Source: Desulfobulbus sp. (GTDB taxonomy: Bacteria; Desulfobacterota; Desulfobulbia; Desulfobulbales; Desulfobulbaceae). From it: a stretch of 15,454 nt of DNA. Where the stretch lies: positions 1 through 15,454 of the forward strand of contig JAUVLX010000044.1 in assembly GCA_030600525.1 (NCBI GenBank), given 5' to 3'. The number at the start of each line of letters is the position of its first letter. Position 1 is the stretch's first letter. A model generated the notes under the pieces. That model did no database searches, was not told where the DNA came from, and worked only from the letters and a program-made list of their open reading frames with translations. This document shows positions 1-7,986 of the stretch, piece by piece. The translations under genes were made by a program, and so were the position numbers.

Positions 1-415
1 TCAGGATGATGATATTTATTATACGCGCTGGAACGGATCTGCATTTGAACCGGCAGAGCGGATTACAGATAACAGTGTCCCCGATGTCCTTCCTGTCTTG
101 GGCCTGACATCAGAAGGAAAGGTCTGGGTGCAGTGGAAATACTATGGTGACTCAGGGTATGAAACCATGGTCTCTGAGTGGAAAGGCACAGAGTGGAGTG
201 AGGCAAAGTTGGCAGACGGAAACTTTTTTCTTAAGTATGCCTCTGTGAAGGAGCCTGCTGGTGAGGCAGAGGAACTGGAAATTGAGTTACCTGAATTCGT
301 AAGTGACCCTCGAGCAGTGAGTGTGTTTGTTCCTGACCAGGAAATTCAGTCGATTCCAATTCGATTGATGGATGAGTCTACTGATATCGATGCAACAAAT
401 GTAATGCCACAGTAA
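1..415 (+). CDS. 3' end of a beta-propeller-like (BNR/PD40-style) protein, partial
   Basis: The reading frame is open from base 2 with no stop before 413-415, so the gene starts outside the window; the TTG at 98 is an internal leucine, not a start. The visible 137 residues begin with a segment of the type DIYYTRWNGSAFEPAERIT followed by 'PVLGLTSEGKVWVQW'. This pattern (aromatic strand, turn with Asp/Asn-Gly, next strand 'dG.v.v.W') is typical of repeated blades in secreted BNR/PD40-like beta-propellers. That is inference from pattern, since only about one to two blades are visible. The last 50 residues are acidic (EEL, EIELPEFVSD) and show no membrane anchor or CFI box. The following hydrolase gene starts 19 bases after the stop, suggesting one transcript and a shared role at the cell surface. 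The enzymatic role, if any, cannot be told from this fragment. Confidence 0.7.
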   Translation, partial: QDDDIYYTRWNGSAFEPAERITDNSVPDVLPVLGLTSEGKVWVQWKYYGDSGYETMVSEWKGTEWSEAKLADGNFFLKYASVKEPAGEAEELEIELPEFVSDPRAVSVFVPDQEIQSIPIRLMDESTDIDATNVMPQ

Positions 416-434
416 AAGAAGGGAGCTTGGAGAT

Positions 435-1469
435 ATGTACACAAAGTATACAAGAGATAGTGGGTGTTTTTTGAGGCTTTTCCTTCAGCTTGTCGTGGTA
501 CTTTTTATAGGGGGTGTTACTGTTAATGCCCATGCAATAGTGGTTATCGGTTTTGGTGATAGTATTACCTATGGAACTGGGAGCTATACCGGTGGCTATG
601 AGACCAAGTTGGAACCGCTGCTGACCAGTAAATGTGGCCCCTCAGTGGTTTTGAATTATGGAAGCAAGGGTGAACCAACAGGAGTTGGGTCCGGGCGAAT
701 AGACTCTCCACTCGCTGACCAGCCAAATGCTGATTTTATCCTGATCATGGAGGGCACCAATGACCTGTTTACAGGCATGTCCCTTGGGGCTACCCAGTAT
801 CATTTGGAAGTCATGATTGAGAAAAGTCGCAATGCCGGTGTCACTCCGATTCTAGCAACCCTCTCTCCTGATACGCGACCTGGTAGTGAGCATAAAGATA
901 TTTATGGGACCTATAACCCCATGATTCAGAGTATTGGTGCCAATATGGGCGTTGCCGTGGTTGATATGTGGGCTGCGGTGGCACCTAATTGGGGCGGCTG
1001 GAGTGGAGACGGCATCCATCCCAACGATGGCGGCTACAACGTGATGGCCATGGCCTGGGATGGTAGTATTACTTGCTCAGGCGCTGGTGGAGGCTCTTCT
1101 GCTGCTGGAGGTGGAGGCGGAGGCGGTGGTTGTTTTATTGCTACTGCGGCTTTTGGTTCAGAGCTTGAGCCCCATGTTTATTTGCTTAAACAATTTCGCG
1201 ATCAGATTTTATTGCCAAAGCAATGGGGCAAGCAGTTTGTGTCTCTTTATTACAAGTATTCACCTCCAGTTGCAGACATGATTGCCCAGTACGAAATTTT
1301 GAAAGGAGTTGTTCGGGGTATGCTCTACCCTCTTCTCTTTTTAAGTTATATGCTTTTAAAGGCAACAATCCTACAGCAGTTGTCCTTTGTGGTTTCTTGT
1401 ATGGTTGTAGGTGGGGTGGCTATTCTCTTTATCCGCAACCATAAGGTAACATCGGTTAAAATGTGTTAA
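435..1469 (+). CDS. Exported GDSL/SGNH hydrolase with CFI-box C-terminal module
   Basis: This is a predicted secreted esterase/lipase-type hydrolase of 344 residues. Residues about 12-33 form a hydrophobic signal or anchor segment ending near NAHA. The SGNH blocks are visible: GFGDSITYG with nucleophile Ser43, a block II glycine near NYGSKG (75-80), GTND with Asn109, and DGIHPND with Asp192 and His195 completing the triad. The catalytic domain ends near 212. A linker of almost pure Gly/Ser/Ala (216-232) then leads into CFIATAAFGSELEPHVYLL (from Cys233) and the FRDQ...LYYKYSPPVAD segment, the CFI-box C-terminal module known from many Desulfobacterota and related proteins; its function is not established, though a sorting or anchoring signal is suspected. 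Two hydrophobic segments follow (about 292-308 and 314-334). ATG 435 has AAGGGAG at 419-425. A terminator follows at 1519. Substrate unknown; polysaccharide O-deacylation would fit the neighbourhood but is inference. Confidence 0.87.
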   Translation: MYTKYTRDSGCFLRLFLQLVVVLFIGGVTVNAHAIVVIGFGDSITYGTGSYTGGYETKLEPLLTSKCGPSVVLNYGSKGEPTGVGSGRIDSPLADQPNADFILIMEGTNDLFTGMSLGATQYHLEVMIEKSRNAGVTPILATLSPDTRPGSEHKDIYGTYNPMIQSIGANMGVAVVDMWAAVAPNWGGWSGDGIHPNDGGYNVMAMAWDGSITCSGAGGGSSAAGGGGGGGGCFIATAAFGSELEPHVYLLKQFRDQILLPKQWGKQFVSLYYKYSPPVADMIAQYEILKGVVRGMLYPLLFLSYMLLKATILQQLSFVVSCMVVGGVAILFIRNHKVTSVKMC

Positions 1470-1518
1470 ACTTACAGAGTTTCTAGTCTGAAGATTTCTG
1501 TTTGTTGTGCGCTATAAA

Positions 1519-1559
1519 AGGGGAAAAAGCGTGAGTCGCTTTTTCCCCTGCATTTTTTT
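1519..1559 (+). terminator. Strong rho-independent terminator
   Basis: A perfect 13-bp stem pairs 1519-1531 (AGGGGAAAAAGCG) with 1537-1549 around a 5-base loop (TGAGT). Seven T residues follow at 1553-1559. It ends the unit containing the GDSL hydrolase, 50 bases after its stop, and separates it from the next gene, which starts at 1581. That gene therefore needs its own promoter or read-through; I could not identify a convincing promoter in the short gap. Confidence 0.93.
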
Positions 1560-1580
1560 CTCTTTCCGGATGAATAGTAT

Positions 1581-2381
1581 ATGTATTTTCTAGATGGTCA
1601 TGTTCACTTGGAACATGAAGACATGTTTCCGGATCTTTTGGAAAGTAGTCTGGTAAACATGCGATTGGCTGCTGGTGGTAAGCAGCAGCCACAATCCTTG
1701 CAAGGTCTGTTGCTTCTCGCCGAGCTTCCCGGGCAATCCTGGGGCTCGGTAGTTCAGAACTGGGCAGAATCGGGTAAGCAGTTTACAGGAAAGCACCTCT
1801 GGCACCTCAGGTTAGCTGGTGATTCTGATGCAGTGATCTGTGAGAATAAACAGGGCGACCAGCTCTGCTGTATTATTGGGCAGCAGGTGAACACGGTAGA
1901 AAATATTGAACTTCTTTTGTTTGGCAGTAAAACACCCTACGAGAAACAACCGTTGATCGAAAGCGTTACCCATGCCCTACAAGAAGATTCCCTGGTTATT
2001 GTGCCATGGGGGGTTGGTAAATGGTTGGGCAAGCGAGGGGAACTTGTAATCAATATGTTGGTTGATGCGGAACTAAAAGGTTATTATCTGGGAGATAATG
2101 GTAATCGGCCCTGGTTTTGGAAAACAGTGGCCCCGTTTGATGTTGCCAAGGAAAAGCAGATACCACTTATTTGCGGGTCTGATCCTTTGTTTTTACCAGG
2201 AGAGGTCAAAAGGGTAGGAAGTTACGGTAATATTGTACCAAAACAATTAAATCTGGAATATCCATTACAGTCACTGATGGATGCATTAGAAGAAAAGACA
2301 GTCTCTTTAGTGCCGTATGGGCAACTCCAAAAGATGTACTCTTTTTTTATATCGCAGATAAGGCTCCGCTTTGCAAGGTAA
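1581..2381 (+). CDS. Uncharacterised protein with DGHVH (PHP/amidohydrolase-like) N-terminus
   Basis: This is a 266-residue soluble protein with no signal peptide or membrane segment. It opens with MYFLDGHVHLE; the Asp5/His7/His9 arrangement matches the first metal-binding strand of PHP and amidohydrolase-type enzymes. A second family-like signature is CGSDPL at 198-203, which sits where PHP enzymes have GSDAH. Other motifs likely to be conserved are PWGVGKWLGKRG (142-153) and GDNGNRP (171-177). A metal-dependent hydrolase or a degenerate relative is plausible, but the classical second His cluster of PHP proteins is not obvious, so activity is uncertain. ATG 1581 has only a weak Shine-Dalgarno; later starts would remove the DGHVH motif, so this start is preferred. 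The FAD oxidoreductase begins 8 bases after the stop, implying co-translation and a shared pathway. Annotated by context, not by confident family match. Confidence 0.75.
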   Translation: MYFLDGHVHLEHEDMFPDLLESSLVNMRLAAGGKQQPQSLQGLLLLAELPGQSWGSVVQNWAESGKQFTGKHLWHLRLAGDSDAVICENKQGDQLCCIIGQQVNTVENIELLLFGSKTPYEKQPLIESVTHALQEDSLVIVPWGVGKWLGKRGELVINMLVDAELKGYYLGDNGNRPWFWKTVAPFDVAKEKQIPLICGSDPLFLPGEVKRVGSYGNIVPKQLNLEYPLQSLMDALEEKTVSLVPYGQLQKMYSFFISQIRLRFAR

Positions 2382-2389
2382 CTGAAAAA

Positions 2390-4024
2390 ATGAAACGTGA
2401 TGTAGCACAATTAGGTGAACAGCAATTTGATCTGGCCGTTATTGGTGGAGGCGTCCATGGCGCCACTATCGCAGCACTTGCTGCGGCTACCGGATTGTCA
2501 ACTGTACTGTTGGAAAAGGGGGACTTTTGTGGAGGTACCTCTGCAAACAGCCTGAAGATACTTCACGGTGGACTTCGTTACCTGCAGCATATGGATCTTC
2601 CCCGTATTCGTGATTCGATCATCAGTCGCCGTTGGATGTTGAAAAACTTTCCGGAACTTGTTGAGCCATTGCAATGTATAATGCCTACTTCCGGCAGAGC
2701 CATGAGAAGCAAAGCGGCTATGGCTGCGGGTCTTTTTATAAACGATATCTTCAGTTGCACCAGGAATTTCGGGGTATTGCCTGAAAAACATTTAAAATGT
2801 GGAAAGGTTGTTTCCAAATTATCATGCGCCAAAATCATGAAAGGCCTGGATACAGCTAATATCTCAGGTGGTGCCATTTGGTATGATGCCCTGGCATTGA
2901 ATACTGAACGTATTGTGCTGGAGCTTGTTACCAGATTAACCGAGCTTGGTGGAAAGGCCGCAAACTATATTACTGTTAAACAGATTGCTCGTGAGGGCGG
3001 CAGCGGAGTTCTTTGTTGCGCTGATACAGATTCAGGTCAGGAAATCACGGTTCGTGCAGGCACTGTTGTTAACACGTCTGGACCGTGGTGCGGGCAATTT
3101 AATGATCTTGAAAAAGGGACAGGGCAGGTTTGTAAAGGATGGAGTCGGGCTGTAAATCTGATTGTTAAGCCTGAATTGTTTTCTGGGTATGCGGTTGGTC
3201 TTGAAGGGAAAAGCTCTTTTGTTGACAAGGATGCGGTTATCCAAAAAGGGAAGCGGCTTTTTTTCTTTGTTCCCTGGCGCGGCAAGACCATGATTGGCAC
3301 TGTCTATACCTCCCATCAAGATCCTCAGATACCACCGATTGTTTCCCGTAGCGAACTCGAAGCAATGCTCAGCGAGATTAATCAGATCTATCCAGCGGGC
3401 AATTTGCAATATGAAGATATTGTAAATTATCACATGGGATTGATGCCGTCGGTTCCTAGCGACGATGGCGGTCCGTTTGATGTTCAGTTGGATAAGAAAG
3501 AAGTTCTCATCGACCATAGTGTTGAAGATGGACTTGAAAATGTTTTTACTGTTAAAACTGTAAAGTATACCACTGCCTTTTCGGTTGCCTGTCAATTTTT
3601 GGAGGCTCTTGTTGGCAAGGGGATCCTTAAAAATGATAAGTGGAAAAAAGTTGTTCAATCGCCTTTTGAAGACTCTGCCCTTGGTCCGGATATTGTTTCG
3701 GTGCCCGCAAGGCTCAGGCAGCGATATGGTCGTCAGGCAAAGGGTGTTCTCCCCTATCTAGCCAGGTTGGGTGACGCTAAAAAAAATGTTGGCACCGAGG
3801 ATGCACTTGATTCGGGTGAAATACGCTATGCTGTGGAACAGGAAATGGCGCTCCATCTCGATGATGTGCTGCTGCGAAGAACTGATATTGCTACGGATGC
3901 ACTACCAAGCGAACAAGTCTTAGAAGATTCCGCTGATATCATGATGGAAGTGTGCGGCTGGAGCAGAGAGCGGCGATCACTGGAATTAGAGAGAATTAGA
4001 AAACATTTTCAACCGTTATCCTGA
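2390..4024 (+). CDS. GlpD/GlpA-like FAD-dependent oxidoreductase
   Basis: This 544-residue flavoprotein is related to glycerol-3-phosphate dehydrogenase. The N-terminal Rossmann motif is FDLAVIGGGVHGATIA (13-28) with the ribose-binding acid Glu42 in LLEKGDF. The GlpD signature GGTSANSLKILHGGLRYL (48-65), NTSGPW (228-233), FFVPWRGKTMIGT (292-304) and a C-terminal helical segment EIRYAVEQEMALHLDDVLLRRT (about 477-498, the GlpA/GlpD C-terminal domain) are all present. The FAD fold is therefore secure. However, the usual (A/S)GVRPL substrate loop reads MGLMPS here (349-354), and the usual GGKLTTYR reads TVKYTTAF (390-397; Lys392 kept). This suggests a substrate other than plain glycerol-3-phosphate. 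It forms a two-gene unit with the DGHVH protein upstream and lies beside polysaccharide genes. In the cell it would act in the cytosol or peripherally at the inner membrane. It should not be assumed to be a catabolic GlpD. Confidence 0.85.
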   Translation: MKRDVAQLGEQQFDLAVIGGGVHGATIAALAAATGLSTVLLEKGDFCGGTSANSLKILHGGLRYLQHMDLPRIRDSIISRRWMLKNFPELVEPLQCIMPTSGRAMRSKAAMAAGLFINDIFSCTRNFGVLPEKHLKCGKVVSKLSCAKIMKGLDTANISGGAIWYDALALNTERIVLELVTRLTELGGKAANYITVKQIAREGGSGVLCCADTDSGQEITVRAGTVVNTSGPWCGQFNDLEKGTGQVCKGWSRAVNLIVKPELFSGYAVGLEGKSSFVDKDAVIQKGKRLFFFVPWRGKTMIGTVYTSHQDPQIPPIVSRSELEAMLSEINQIYPAGNLQYEDIVNYHMGLMPSVPSDDGGPFDVQLDKKEVLIDHSVEDGLENVFTVKTVKYTTAFSVACQFLEALVGKGILKNDKWKKVVQSPFEDSALGPDIVSVPARLRQRYGRQAKGVLPYLARLGDAKKNVGTEDALDSGEIRYAVEQEMALHLDDVLLRRTDIATDALPSEQVLEDSADIMMEVCGWSRERRSLELERIRKHFQPLS

Positions 4025-4085
4025 TTTCCCGCAGCGTTTACCTTGGCTTTGCCTTGTTGATACAGCTCATTAGAACTTCCTTTTT

Positions 4086-4115
4086 CCGTAGATCTGCGGT
4101 ATATAGTTTTTTTTT
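4086..4115 (+). terminator. Possible weak intrinsic terminator
   Basis: A short stem CCGTA/TGCGG (4086-4090 with 4095-4099, one G-U pair, GATC loop) is followed after 7 bases by nine T residues (4107-4115). The stem is only 5 bp and the T tract is offset, so termination would be partial at best. It lies in the only long gap (4025-4198) within the otherwise tightly packed plus-strand block. That gap also holds a weak promoter-like pair, TTGTTT (4149-4154) and TAATAT (4173-4178) with an 18-base spacer, just before the next ribosome binding site. Confidence 0.35.
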
Positions 4116-4198
4116 GTTAAATTAGATAATTATGTAGCTGTATCGCTGTTGTTTACGGATAGCGGTACATGGTAATATTTACAATATAAGGGAAAAGT

Positions 4199-6979
4199 AT
4201 GCAGGGAAATGTCTCTATCATCCGGATGAAGTTTGGGCTTGGTATAACCACGCTTGCCACCATACTCCTTGAACTCTGTATGGTAAGGGTCTTTGATGTT
4301 ATCTTGAACCCTTCCATGGGGTATATGGTTGTTACCGCGGCCATGTTTGCCCTTGGGTTAGGCGGGATTTATGTTTATTTGTTGAAATCAGCAAAAAAGA
4401 ACCTCGTCCGCCTGTTGCTGCCACTTTCATGGTGCTATGGGGGGGCTGCTCTGGCACTGTTACCATTGCTCAATATTCTTCCCTTTGATATGAATTTTGC
4501 CGGTTCTCTTCTAGGGCAGGTATTCTCATGGATAGGCCTCTATGTTGCGTTGATTACCCCGTTTTTTATTGGTGGTATCATAATTTCTATCGTTTTTTCC
4601 GAGTGTTCTGCAGAAAGCCATGGCCTGTATTTTTTTGATCTTGTTGGTGCCGGTATCGGGTGCCTTATCCTTGTACCGCTGATTCCTGTACTTGGGCCTG
4701 CAGGGTTACTGTTTGTTATAGCGGCTCTACTCTGTGTAGCTGGCTTACTTTACTCATCTCTGTCCTTGTTAAAAGTTCTGCTTGTTGTCCCTGTAATCGC
4801 GTTACTGATAGCAGCTCCTCTGGTTCGTGAAAGTTATTTTGAGTTTAGAGGCCATGGCAATAAACGAGGGATCGATCAGTGGATTGCGGAAGGTAAAAGA
4901 GATTATGTTAAGTGGGATGCCGTGTCAAAACTTGATGTTTTCAATGCCCATCCCCATGCCAAGTATTTTGCCCTTGACGGTGGCCAGCAGGCCTCGTGGC
5001 TTGCGGCTTTTAATGGTGATCTGTCGCAGTACGCCAAGCAGATGGAAGATGGGCCCGACTCGTATTATTTTGGCCTGAATTCATTGGCACACTACTTTAA
5101 ACAGGGAACCGAAGCTGATGTGCTTGTACTTGGAGCGGCAGTTGGAGGTGAAACCAAGGCTGCATTGGTATTTGGTGCAAAGCACGTTGATGCTATCGAG
5201 CTTGTCGGAGCAATGGTTGCTGCTGCAAAAGGCAGGTACGCTGCCTATAGTGGTAATATCTTTAACCACCCAAAGGTAGATTACCAGGTTGGTGAGGGCA
5301 GGACATTTCTTCGTTCGTCAAAGAAAAAATATGACATTATCCAAATGTTCAGTAACCATACCAGCTCGAGTATTGCCCAGGGTAGTGGAGCCTTGGGTGC
5401 TGCGTATCTACAAACGGCAGAAGCATATGTGGAATATTTTGAACATTTGAAAGATGATGGTATCCTTTCGATAAACCGGCATATCTATCCTCGTATGCTG
5501 ACGACCGCTGCTCTTGCCTGGGACAGGATGGGGAAAAAGGATTTTGCGAGCCATGTTTTAGTGCTTGAACGCTATACTCAGGATACTCTGCCAACCATGC
5601 TCATTAAAATGAGACCTTGGACTCGCACAGAAGTAGAGGGGATTTACCAGTATGTCAACCGTGAGAAGACCAGGGAAATAGAAAGAAGCGCAGTGGTTCG
5701 TCCTTCAGAAAAGATTTTGAGTGGGCAGCCGTTTACGGGGTCTTTTGTTTCCCAGCGTGATCAGATTACCAAAATCCCTTTGCTCATTGGTACGTATAAC
5801 CAGAGCAGCCTCTCTTACCCTGTCACTCTTAGGTTGCAGCAGGGAAAAACGTGGCCGGCAGCGGAGGTAACCGTCGATGGGGCATTGATAGGTGATAATA
5901 AGGAAATTGATTTTGTGCTGCCCTCACCGATACTCAACGCACATGGCCAGAAAATCTTTTTTGAGGTAACTGCTGCTAATTCTGAGCCGGCTAAGGCTAT
6001 ATCCGTCTGGCTGGATGAAAAAGGGGCTCCTTCACTGCCAGCTGAAATTGTCGGTGAAGTTGATAAATATAAGCTGGTCTTCAATCCTTTTCATTTGGAT
6101 GAAAACATGCTGCCTGTTCGCTTTTTGCAGCAGCCTTTCCCTAAAGAGCTGGCCGCAGAGGCTGATTACCGATTGTCACCCGTTACTGATAACCAGCCCT
6201 TCTTCAATATGATTAGGAAGGACTCTGAGCGACTCAGTGTTGCCAATTCAAAATATATCGATGGCGGGACGGTTAACGTCTTGAATTCCCAACTGCTTCC
6301 ATTCTTATCTCGTGATTTGATAAGTTTTTTCGTGGTTGGGGTCGTTTCCATCTTTTTTGCCTGTGTGTTTGTTTTTGTACCGCTGCTCGGGTCATCGGCA
6401 GGCAAGGTGCGTTGGCAAGGGCGTGGGTGGTATCTGCTTTATTTTTCCTGTCTTGGCGCAGGATTTATAATTATTGAGCTGATGCTAATCCAGATATTTA
6501 CCAAGCTTATTGGTTACCCTACCCATACCTTTGCGACTGTCCTGTTTTCATTGCTCTTTGCAGCGGGAATCGGGTCAGCTGCTTCCAAGAGGTGGGGACT
6601 CCATAAACAAAAACGTTGGCCAGTTATTTTTATAGCCATCTTGATCTCCGGCGGTCTCTTCTTGTTGGTGTATCAACCACTGTTTACCAAGCTTCTTGAG
6701 TTGTCTCTGCCGCTGCGTATACTTTCCGCTACTGTGATGATGCTGCCGCTGGGATTTTTTCTGGGAATGCCTTTTCCATTGGGAATGTATCGCTTGGGGC
6801 AAGTGGAACCGGGTGGTATCCCGTGGGCATGGGGAATGAATGGTTTTTTTACCGTTTTTGGCGGTTTCTTAAGTCTGTTTTGTGCCTTTTTCTTTGGTTT
6901 CCAAGTGGCATTGATATTAGCCTTGGTAATTTATCTGGTTGCCTGGATGGCATTCCGGCGTATTGATGCCTATGCATAG
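4199..6979 (+). CDS. Polytopic spermidine-synthase-like (SAM-fold) membrane protein with inserted beta-sandwich-like domain
   Basis: This is a 926-residue membrane protein. About seven N-terminal membrane segments (11-208) precede a soluble Rossmann methyltransferase-type domain with glycine motif VLVLGAAVGGE (308-318), acidic strand end IELVGAMV (333-340), GEGRTFL (365-371) and YDIIQM (378-383). Residues about 503-608 (GQPFTGSFV...IPLLIGTYN...VWLDEKG) read as an inserted beta-sandwich. The family motif TDNQPFF (663-669, usually TDDRPFF) follows. About seven to eight further membrane segments (706-919) include GMPFPLGM (856-863). The overall architecture matches the fused-membrane spermidine-synthase homologues. 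In soluble spermidine synthases the catalytic acid lies in a DSSDP-type motif after YDVII; here the equivalent stretch is MFSNHTSSS, so aminopropyl transfer is doubtful. SD AAGGGA (4188-4193) is 5 bases before ATG. Its position at the head of glycosyltransferase genes suggests a role in polysaccharide modification or transport (inference). Confidence 0.85.
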   Translation: MQGNVSIIRMKFGLGITTLATILLELCMVRVFDVILNPSMGYMVVTAAMFALGLGGIYVYLLKSAKKNLVRLLLPLSWCYGGAALALLPLLNILPFDMNFAGSLLGQVFSWIGLYVALITPFFIGGIIISIVFSECSAESHGLYFFDLVGAGIGCLILVPLIPVLGPAGLLFVIAALLCVAGLLYSSLSLLKVLLVVPVIALLIAAPLVRESYFEFRGHGNKRGIDQWIAEGKRDYVKWDAVSKLDVFNAHPHAKYFALDGGQQASWLAAFNGDLSQYAKQMEDGPDSYYFGLNSLAHYFKQGTEADVLVLGAAVGGETKAALVFGAKHVDAIELVGAMVAAAKGRYAAYSGNIFNHPKVDYQVGEGRTFLRSSKKKYDIIQMFSNHTSSSIAQGSGALGAAYLQTAEAYVEYFEHLKDDGILSINRHIYPRMLTTAALAWDRMGKKDFASHVLVLERYTQDTLPTMLIKMRPWTRTEVEGIYQYVNREKTREIERSAVVRPSEKILSGQPFTGSFVSQRDQITKIPLLIGTYNQSSLSYPVTLRLQQGKTWPAAEVTVDGALIGDNKEIDFVLPSPILNAHGQKIFFEVTAANSEPAKAISVWLDEKGAPSLPAEIVGEVDKYKLVFNPFHLDENMLPVRFLQQPFPKELAAEADYRLSPVTDNQPFFNMIRKDSERLSVANSKYIDGGTVNVLNSQLLPFLSRDLISFFVVGVVSIFFACVFVFVPLLGSSAGKVRWQGRGWYLLYFSCLGAGFIIIELMLIQIFTKLIGYPTHTFATVLFSLLFAAGIGSAASKRWGLHKQKRWPVIFIAILISGGLFLLVYQPLFTKLLELSLPLRILSATVMMLPLGFFLGMPFPLGMYRLGQVEPGGIPWAWGMNGFFTVFGGFLSLFCAFFFGFQVALILALVIYLVAWMAFRRIDAYA

Positions 6980-7029
6980 TAGCTGGCTCAGAGTGGGGAA
7001 AGCATTTGCTGGAATGGGGGTAAGGGCTT

Positions 7030-7986
7030 GTGCAGCATCGAAGGCATGAATCGATACCCGGTTCTACGGCAGAAAAGATAACTGTTCTTGCTGTTATTGT
7101 TGCGTACCATCCAGACACAGAGCAACTCTCCATATTGCGTGAGAGTATACGGGAGCAGGTAGCCCATACTCTGATTGTTGACAATAGTGAAGGTGACAAG
7201 GGAGCATTGGACTCTCTACAGTGCCGTCGAGTGACAATCATTTCACTTGGTACAAACACTGGCATAGGGAGTGCTCAGAATAGTGGTATAGAGTGGGCTG
7301 ATGATCATGGTTTTAGCCATGTTTTGCTCCTCGATCAAGATAGCTTACCCGCTCCTGGGATGGTCCACACGCTTTGCAATGCTGAACAAATACTTCATGG
7401 TCAAGGAGTGATTGTAGCCGCTGTTGGTCCTCAGGCATTTCTAAGAACTGATTGCAAAAAACAAGAACCCTTTATTGTTAAAGGTCGGGTTGGGTTTATC
7501 AAGAGGGTCTGTGAACCTGCAGGGGATCAGTTGATTGAAGTTGCCTATCTGCATGCCTCAGGTACGTTGATGAAGATCGCGCGCATCAGAGAAATCGGTC
7601 CCATCGACAGTGCGCTTTTTATTGATATGCTCGATATGGAATGGTGTTTTCGCGCTACTGCTAAAAAGCATGTCAGTTATGGCGTGTGTGCGGCGCATAT
7701 TTTCCATCAGGTAGGCGTGAAAGAGCAGATCGGAACGGCTAGCTGCAACAGGGAAATAAGTGTGCATCCCCCTTTGAGAAGCTATTATCAAGCGCGTAAC
7801 TGGGTGTTACTTATCCGAAAGAAATATGTCCCCCGTACATGGCTTTTTGTGTACGGGATTCGTAACATATGGCTTCGTTTTTGTGTTCTGTTGGTTGTTG
7901 CCCCCAATAGAAAGAAACGCTGTAACTACTTTTTCCTCGGTGTCTGGCACGGATTACGTAGAAAAAGCGGACGTCTTGATGAGTAA
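7030..7986 (+). CDS. GT2 glycosyltransferase, rhamnosyltransferase-type
   Basis: This 318-residue cytosolic family 2 glycosyltransferase resembles the RfbF/WbbL rhamnosyltransferase group. GT-A elements in order are VLAVIVAYHPD (19-29), VDNSEGD (50-56), NTGIGSAQNSGI (76-87), the metal-binding DQD (102-104) in LLLDQDS, and FIDMLDMEWCFRA (197-209), which carries the acceptor-activating acid region typical of the rhamnosyltransferases. The HPPLRSYYQARNWVLLIRK segment (246-264) is also characteristic of that group. An amphipathic or hydrophobic stretch at 271-291 may contact the membrane. The start is GTG at 7030, because an in-frame stop (TAA) lies at 7021 and AAGGG (7022-7026) precedes the codon. 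The donor is probably dTDP-L-rhamnose but cannot be proved from sequence. Its stop codon is overlapped by an ATG (ATGAGTAA, 7979-7986) that opens the next reading frame. Confidence 0.85.
   Translation: MQHRRHESIPGSTAEKITVLAVIVAYHPDTEQLSILRESIREQVAHTLIVDNSEGDKGALDSLQCRRVTIISLGTNTGIGSAQNSGIEWADDHGFSHVLLLDQDSLPAPGMVHTLCNAEQILHGQGVIVAAVGPQAFLRTDCKKQEPFIVKGRVGFIKRVCEPAGDQLIEVAYLHASGTLMKIARIREIGPIDSALFIDMLDMEWCFRATAKKHVSYGVCAAHIFHQVGVKEQIGTASCNREISVHPPLRSYYQARNWVLLIRKKYVPRTWLFVYGIRNIWLRFCVLLVVAPNRKKRCNYFFLGVWHGLRRKSGRLDE

Noticed and set aside
1084..1131. GGT/GGA/GGC-rich tract as a DNA microsatellite or assembly artefact
   Set aside because: It stays in frame, uses mixed glycine codons, and sits exactly where CFI-box proteins usually carry a Gly/Ser linker.
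3032..3658. A 208-codon open frame on the minus strand
   Set aside because: It lies wholly antisense to the GlpD-like gene, whose motifs are intact, and its product has no recognisable domain; it is a shadow of the real frame.
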